64,000 nucleotides of DNA, from NCBI GenBank assembly GCA_037367405.1, contig JAZKJV010000299.1, positions 186,001 through 250,000 of the forward strand. The letters are read 5' to 3'. The stretch's first letter is position 1. Each line of letters starts with the position of its first letter. The position numbers and the translations under genes are program-made. The DNA comes from Ottelia alismoides (Eukaryota > Streptophyta > Magnoliopsida > Alismatales > Hydrocharitaceae). The notes under the pieces were generated by a model. It had not been told where the DNA came from. It saw only the letters and a list, made by a program, of their open reading frames with translations, and did not search any database. Positions 58,669 through 64,000 of the stretch are shown one piece after another.

Positions 58669-60219
58669 CCAGGGATAGAAAGGAGAAGAAGACTAAAGGG
58701 TGGGAGGTAGGGCTAAGGATAGATAGATGGAGGGAAGACAAGAACAGGGAAGAAGATGGATGAAGGAAGGCGGATGAGATCTGGAATGCAAACAAGATGA
58801 GAAATCAAACGCCTGGTTCACCTACGCAATGCTTGAGCTGATGATCGTAAAAGCTCGGTTGATTATCTTTTCAATTTTATTTAGGTGATCAATCAATCTA
58901 TCAGAGGGATTAAGCGAGCTGGTAGGAACCTGATGCTCCTAGGAGACTGTCCCAATCTAAGTCTAGATCTTTCCCATCCGGTATGAATTGCGGACCGTTT
59001 ACCGGATACCCGATCAATTCACTCTGCTAAGGATGTCACGGTCCGCTTTACCAGTTATCGAAGAGAACCTCACTGGAGAATGACTAACCCTATAGCAGTA
59101 GTCTGAGAGGAGTTAAGGTATGGCTCTATCCTAGTGTACGGGTCACTCTCTCGCTGTAGATAAATCAACCAATGAGGGGGTTACTCTCCCCAAGATAAAA
59201 ATTTTGAGTGAGGTGAGCTTTACGGTCAAGTTTGCATTAGCAGTCCCAATTTTATTTGGATATCTCTTTTTAGTATTTTTCTGAAAAAAAGCAATGCCTA
59301 ATGAATTTTACGATTTCCTTGGTTATTTTGAGTCCAATAAAATGGGGGAGGAAGTCGGAAAAGCCGATGCGCGATCAAACACAATGATGCATGCAAAGAT
59401 AGAAATGTGTACCTTACTACAGCACTCTACATGCAGGGTGAACCACGCATAAATTTAAAGACAAGAAATAAACTACCTATATGATACACGAGGAAACCAT
59501 CCCTAAATGAGCAATTTCTACTGATTGTGAAGCACAAGTAGCTATCCACTAGGAAGAGAGACCGGAGTTCAGTCTAGGAGGCCGATCGGTGTCCAACACA
59601 GTGGATCCTGCAAACGTTGTATACGACCTCTCTTGGCACGTGGTCTCTAATCTAAGTCAATGAGCTTTTTAAATGAATTATTGGCTAAGTCCAATTACGA
59701 TCTATAGGTGCAGGCAAGATATTAGGTGTTAGCTAATTACGTCACAATCAACAAAAACTCTTAAATCTAGGGGTTAAATCCTCGTGAATCAAGCAGATAG
59801 TAAAATCGAGAAAAAAGTGAAAAACAGCGTAAAAACTAACGAGGCCCCCAAGGGAACAATCCCTCGGGCAATGGACCTCGTAAAGTGTCGAAGTGTCCAA
59901 GTCCAACTTATTACAAATACAAGAGTCACTCTCTCACTTAAAATTACACAAATAATTGCAATTAAATAAATAGAGCTAAATCTACAGAAATCTTTATGTG
60001 TCCTTGATGCATGGGTATCAAGTAGAAGCCAGCTTCACGTGGGTGCGTAAGCGCCTAGTAGAGTGCCTCTCTCAATCAGTGATACCTCGTACAAAGTCAA
60101 CCATGAGAGGAGGTTAGACAGCTCCACAAGATATATCTATAATGAGAGAATGAATGGAATAAAAATATAGATAAATAATCACAATCAATCGTAAAGAAAT
60201 TCAATCTATACGTTGTTGC
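58669..60219 (-). other. E6 leader
   Basis: About 1.55 kb with blocks shared with E1 and E3. The minus strand has an acceptor-like TTTGCATTCCAG ending at 58781, 113 nt before the gag ATG, and a donor-like TAGTAAGG at 59411-59418. No coding sequence seen. Confidence 0.62.
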
Positions 60220-60237
60220 TCCCCGGCAATGGTGCCA
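60220..60237 (-). promoter_or_regulatory. E6 primer binding site, tRNA-Asp
   Basis: Plus TCCCCGGCAATGGTGCCA matches the tRNA-Asp 3' end with two C-to-T differences, both at former CpG sites. It lies two bases inside the LTR at 60240. Confidence 0.9.
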
Positions 60238-60239
60238 TT

Positions 60240-63200
60240 TGATAAATCCAAAAATCAGACAGTTGTGTCTTCCACACAAGGTGGGAACACAATCGATGGT
60301 TGGCCGCTCAGAAATCCGGATTTAATCAACAATTAACCCACAACAAAGATCAAGCAATGAAAAGCGGTGCGGAGTTAAAATTTAATATAACTCTACAAAA
60401 GATGTGTATAGTGCAAGTAGTGTAGAGTGTCGAACACAGGAAGTAAACAAGTAGATCGGGGCAATCAAGCTCAAATGAGAATGTGATGTATTTGTCTAAA
60501 CAAGTGCTATTTTTGTTGGTTTTTATTTTTTTTATTTTTATTTGATTTTTAAATATTCAAACATTTTTTGTAGTTGTATATTTATAAATAAAATTATAGT
60601 AATAAAAATATATAATAAAAATAGATATATATAGATATCTAGATATACTGAGAGAGAGATATAAATGAAAGAAATAGAGAAAATATTTTTGGATTTTAAA
60701 AAAAGTCAAATAAATTCAAAATAAAGATTCTAAAATATTTTGGGTGATTTAATTAATTTTACAAATGTTTTTTGAAATTTTTTAGAAAAAAACAAGTAAT
60801 AAGATAAAACGAGCAATTCTAAACTTGGAAAAAATAAGGCAAATAGGACACTCAAAAAATTACTACCAATAGTTCAAAATGAAGTCCTAAATTATACCTA
60901 TATTTTTTTCTATATAGAGAAGATTATATCAAAGAAAACAGGACTTTGTTTTTGGGTTTTTTACACTATTTCATTTTTTAGTGATTTTTGCAAGTTTTGA
61001 AGTGTTTTTGAGTTTTTGGACATTAGAACTAATATTATTGAATGCCTTTCGGATATGATATAGGTATAGATGAGAAAAATCTACAATATTTTTTTGGTAT
61101 TTTTCTGAGATGTAATGAATATACTAAAAAAAAAGATAGCAGGAAAGCAGAAATGATGTTTTTAATTTTTTTCACTACTCAAACAAGAGGATAAAAATAC
61201 AACAAAAATCCTTGATTGTAAAACAAATTCAGGGGCACACGGACATATTTTTAGATTTTAAATAGATAAAAGATGCTCCAGAAATAAATCAATCACTCAA
61301 AATATTGTATAAATTCTACAGGACACAAACCACAATATCTTTTGATGAAATTCGAATACAAATTCGGCCCCACTAATTTCTACAACAAATCCAGAAATGA
61401 GCAAACGATATCAAGTATTGAAAGAGTTATTAACAAAATACACCAAATAGTATCCTGAGTTCAAAAATATACCATTAATAGTTCATACATCAGAATATTT
61501 AAAAAATTTGTCATGATGTAGATCTTTAAAGAAGCTTTCTAACAAAAAATATCTCGTAGCAAACGGAGTTCAGATGAATGATTTAAGAGCATTTAAGTGC
61601 AGGGGTACAGATGAAAATAGCAAGTACGAAACTGCAGTTCAAAATAGAGCTAAAAAACTCATGGAATATACCAAAAACGAGGGGACATGATTGCAAAATG
61701 TCCCACTAAATACAGGTGGCATCAAGCTGCTCTTGGATAGTAAGGAGATGTGCATGAAATTTCAAAACGGTGAGGGCTTATGCATAAAACTTCTACCCCT
61801 TGACTGGATGGTTAAGATTAGAAGGAGGGGGATAGATCCAACGGTGGTTGCTATCCACCCCCTCCCTTCTTCTTCTTCCTTCGAAAAACAACAACAAAAA
61901 AGCTAATCCGAGGGTCGACGATGTGCCATGGCATGGAGCTCTGCGCGAGAGATGGTGGTGAGGCTGTACGACATTCAGACGGATACCTGTGATGAGAAAT
62001 GATAGCTCGAGCATGGCCTCGGCTTGCGTTACGCACACAAAAAATATATGGGGTGTATGGGTTCTCCTACGAAAATGGTAGAAGGAGATGGTCTCCAGCC
62101 ACCGTGCATGGCCGGAGTTGGTTGAGGTTGCGTGAAGGGAGTACGAAGAAGTGGATGAAGGCGGCGGTGAGGTGGTTAGTCGTGATGAATGAGGATGGAG
62201 AAAATGGTGAGTCTTATACTAAAAATATGAAAAACAAGAACTAATTAAAACTAAATTACCTCTACACTAGAATAAGAAAAACACAGCAAGTGGATGAAAT
62301 TGCTTGGGATGATCAGTGCTCCGACAAGAACGATCGGTCTTGGCCTCGATTCCGACGGTGAAGAGGCTTGACGGAGTCGAACTTTGTGGTACAATGGAGC
62401 TTGAACACCAAGGGATCACACCAATGGAATGTGGCTCATGCCCACAACCTCTCTGTCACAAAAAATGGGGAGCTAGAGAACACTTGCAAAAATAGTGGAT
62501 GATTTCAAAAAATGGGAGTTTAAGCTCTTTTATTTGGTGGAGGAATGGAAGAGATGATGGATATTGGTGGAGGAATGGAAGAGGTGATGTCTATTTGTGG
62601 AGGACTCCACCAATGAGTGGAATATTTCAAATTTTTTGGACACTAGTGATTGTCTTTATGTTCATGTGTACTAATCAAAAAAGAGAGGTCTTTCCGAATG
62701 AAAATATGTTTTAAATAAATAGTAAGAGACATCAAAATAAAAACTCAAATCATAGAACTTTCTCAAAATAATGCTATCCATAATATTGCAGAACAAAGCT
62801 TTTTTTTCAAAAGATGTTAATTAAAAACTTATTTTTTGAAGGAATAAAATAGCTATTTTTGGATTTTTATGACTTTTAGTCTTGTTTTATTGTTAATAAT
62901 ATACAAAACTTGGAAATATTTTTGTTGATATTTAATTTCATAAGAAAAAAACGCTAAAGATATAATACAAGCCAAATTGACTTGTATAGAGAAGATCTAT
63001 TTTTGTATCTTTTTGATTTTATATTTTTTTAATTGATTTTATATTTTAATAGAAATTTGAATATACAACTAACAAAATAAAATTTAAATCAAAATAAAAG
63101 GAGTTAAAAAAGGAATCTATACAAAAGAAATAAAAAGGCGTAAACTATTGTACATCAGGGGTCCAAAACCTAACGTTTGCACTGTAACTCCAAAAAATAT

Positions 63201-63767
63201 GAAACCACCTTCATTAAATAGTTTATTAAACATTATTTACAATTAAAAGTGATTTTGATATATTTTGAGTTTTTATTTGAGAGATATGGGCCTGGGAAGT
63301 TGGGATTTTGGATTCTTATTCAGATCATAACTTTTTATCTATACATTATTTTTGTATGAAATCAATTTTGTATTTTTCTATATTTAATTATCTACAATTA
63401 TCATGTACAAAGTTTCTTTATTTGAAGTATAAAAAATGGAACTAAAATAGGTCCCAAAAATGAATAAAGACTGAATTAAATAAAAGGGATTTTTATTGTA
63501 TTTTGGCCCTTATCTCCCCCTACTTTATTCTTTGTCGACCTAGTCACCGAGATGTCTGGGTATCGGGGTTTCGGGTCATAAAATATTTGCAATATTTTAT
63601 TCTTTTTATTTTCTTTTCTTTATTCTATAATTTTGTATTTAAGAACCGTATTTATACACAATGATGCATGAACGATAAAATGCCTAAATTAAGCTTATTT
63701 ACACACATTTACTAGGGTTTTTAAGGTCAAAATGATAGAATAAAGATGATGAAATGGAGATTCATTA
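60240..63767 (-). repeat. E6 5' LTR
   Basis: Starts TGATAAATCC and ends GGAGATTCATTA, where the terminal CA has become TA. TATA-like CCAAATAAAAGAG at 62525-62537 (minus) and donor-like GAG|GTAATT at 62260/62259, 275 bp apart. GATAT (63768-63772) follows directly. Confidence 0.88.
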
Positions 63768-64000
63768 GATATGCAGTCGAGACTGCAATATATATCCTTA
63801 ATAAGATTCCTGGAAAGTCTGTACCCAAAACCTCTCATGAGATTTAGTTCGGAACCAAATCAAGTGTTAGACACTTGAGGATTTGGGGTTCCTTGGTCCA
63901 TGCCAAGAACATGGACGCAAGTAAGCTAGAATCTCACACTAGATAGTGCTACTTCATCGGGTATGTGAAGTACGGTATTAGATACCAACTTTATGACCTT
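63768..64000 (+). pseudogene. pol: E5 integrase, second part
   Basis: After the target duplication the copia integrase resumes with AVETAIYILNKIPGKSVPKT, SVRHLRIWGSLVHAKN and CYFIGYVKYGIRYQLYDL, the integrase C-terminal part and linker to RT. Stops after SHEI (TAG) and HTR (TAG). It runs off the window. Confidence 0.85.

Larger units (their letters stand above)
50339..63767 (-). mobile_element. E6: complete Athila-like element with gag only (non-autonomous)
   Basis: 13.4 kb, LTRs at 50339-53825 and 60240-63767, target duplication GATAT (50334-50338 and 63768-63772). Minus orientation is given by the tRNA-Asp primer site (60220-60237) and polypurine tract (53826-53836). The internal 6.4 kb holds the leader, a decayed gag and a 3' non-coding region. 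No protease, RT, RNase H or integrase motif is visible, and the gag end lies next to the hairpin array that in A and B follows integrase. It must have moved with enzymes from another element. Confidence 0.88.
44112..64000 (+). mobile_element. E5: Ty1-copia element, LTR to integrase, split by E6
   Basis: LTR 44112-46635, initiator tRNA-Met primer site, leader, gag, protease and integrase up to 50338, then E6, then integrase resumes at 63773. Leader, gag and integrase match E4 in the opposite strand, so both are one family. RT and the 3' LTR lie beyond the right edge. Several stops and frameshifts make it inactive. Confidence 0.9.

Overview
This window is a pile-up of plant LTR retrotransposons. 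I could not support any host gene, rRNA, tRNA gene or CRISPR array. The organism is an angiosperm. The evidence is Athila/Tat-type Ty3-gypsy elements primed by tRNA-Asp and Ty1-copia elements primed by initiator tRNA-Met, with 2.5-3.8 kb LTRs, heavy nesting and AT-rich intergenic DNA. A GCC-rich LTR core hints at a monocot, but I would not rely on that. Element names used below (E1, A, B, E3, E4, L7, E5, E6) are mine.

Layout, left to right. E1 (1-9521, minus) is a well-preserved Athila-like element: open protease reading frame running off the left edge, a long intact gag, a 1.7 kb leader, tRNA-Asp primer site and a 3.8 kb LTR. It abuts A (9522-16617, plus), cut inside reverse transcriptase: RT/RNase H remnant, integrase, 2 kb 3' non-coding region, polypurine tract and LTR. 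A abuts B (16618-~26270, plus), cut inside gag: gag tail, protease, RT, RNase H, integrase, 3' non-coding region and LTR. B abuts the gag of E3 (minus; 26271-26428 and 36943-40532). E3 gag is also split by E4 (26429-36942, minus), a complete decayed copia element with 5-bp target duplications. An LTR remnant, L7 (40533-~42880, minus), interrupts the E3 LTR. About 1.2 kb follows that I cannot assign. E5 (44112 to the right edge, plus) is a copia element of the E4 family. It is split inside integrase by E6 (50339-63767, minus), a structurally complete Athila-like element with two LTRs and a target duplication. E6 carries a decayed gag and no visible pol.

Reading the joins as insertions gives the order E3 (oldest) > B > A > E1 (youngest). 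The amount of coding decay follows that order: E1 has open frames, A has scattered stops, B has stops and frameshifts, and E3 is worst.

The most interesting structure is in the 3' non-coding regions of A, B and E6. Each carries an array of short hairpins of the form CTATACTTAGGNN / NNCCTAAGTATAG. Most are followed directly by a G-run, so the hairpin 3' arm plus G-run copies the element's own polypurine tract (AGTATAGGGGG). Stem bases differ between copies in a compensatory way, and a larger conserved folded block and a hairpin in front of the true polypurine tract behave the same way. A second pattern is a conserved splice-donor-like AG|GTA inside the LTRs, paired with a conserved acceptor-like site just before gag. 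This would remove a leader of more than 3 kb.
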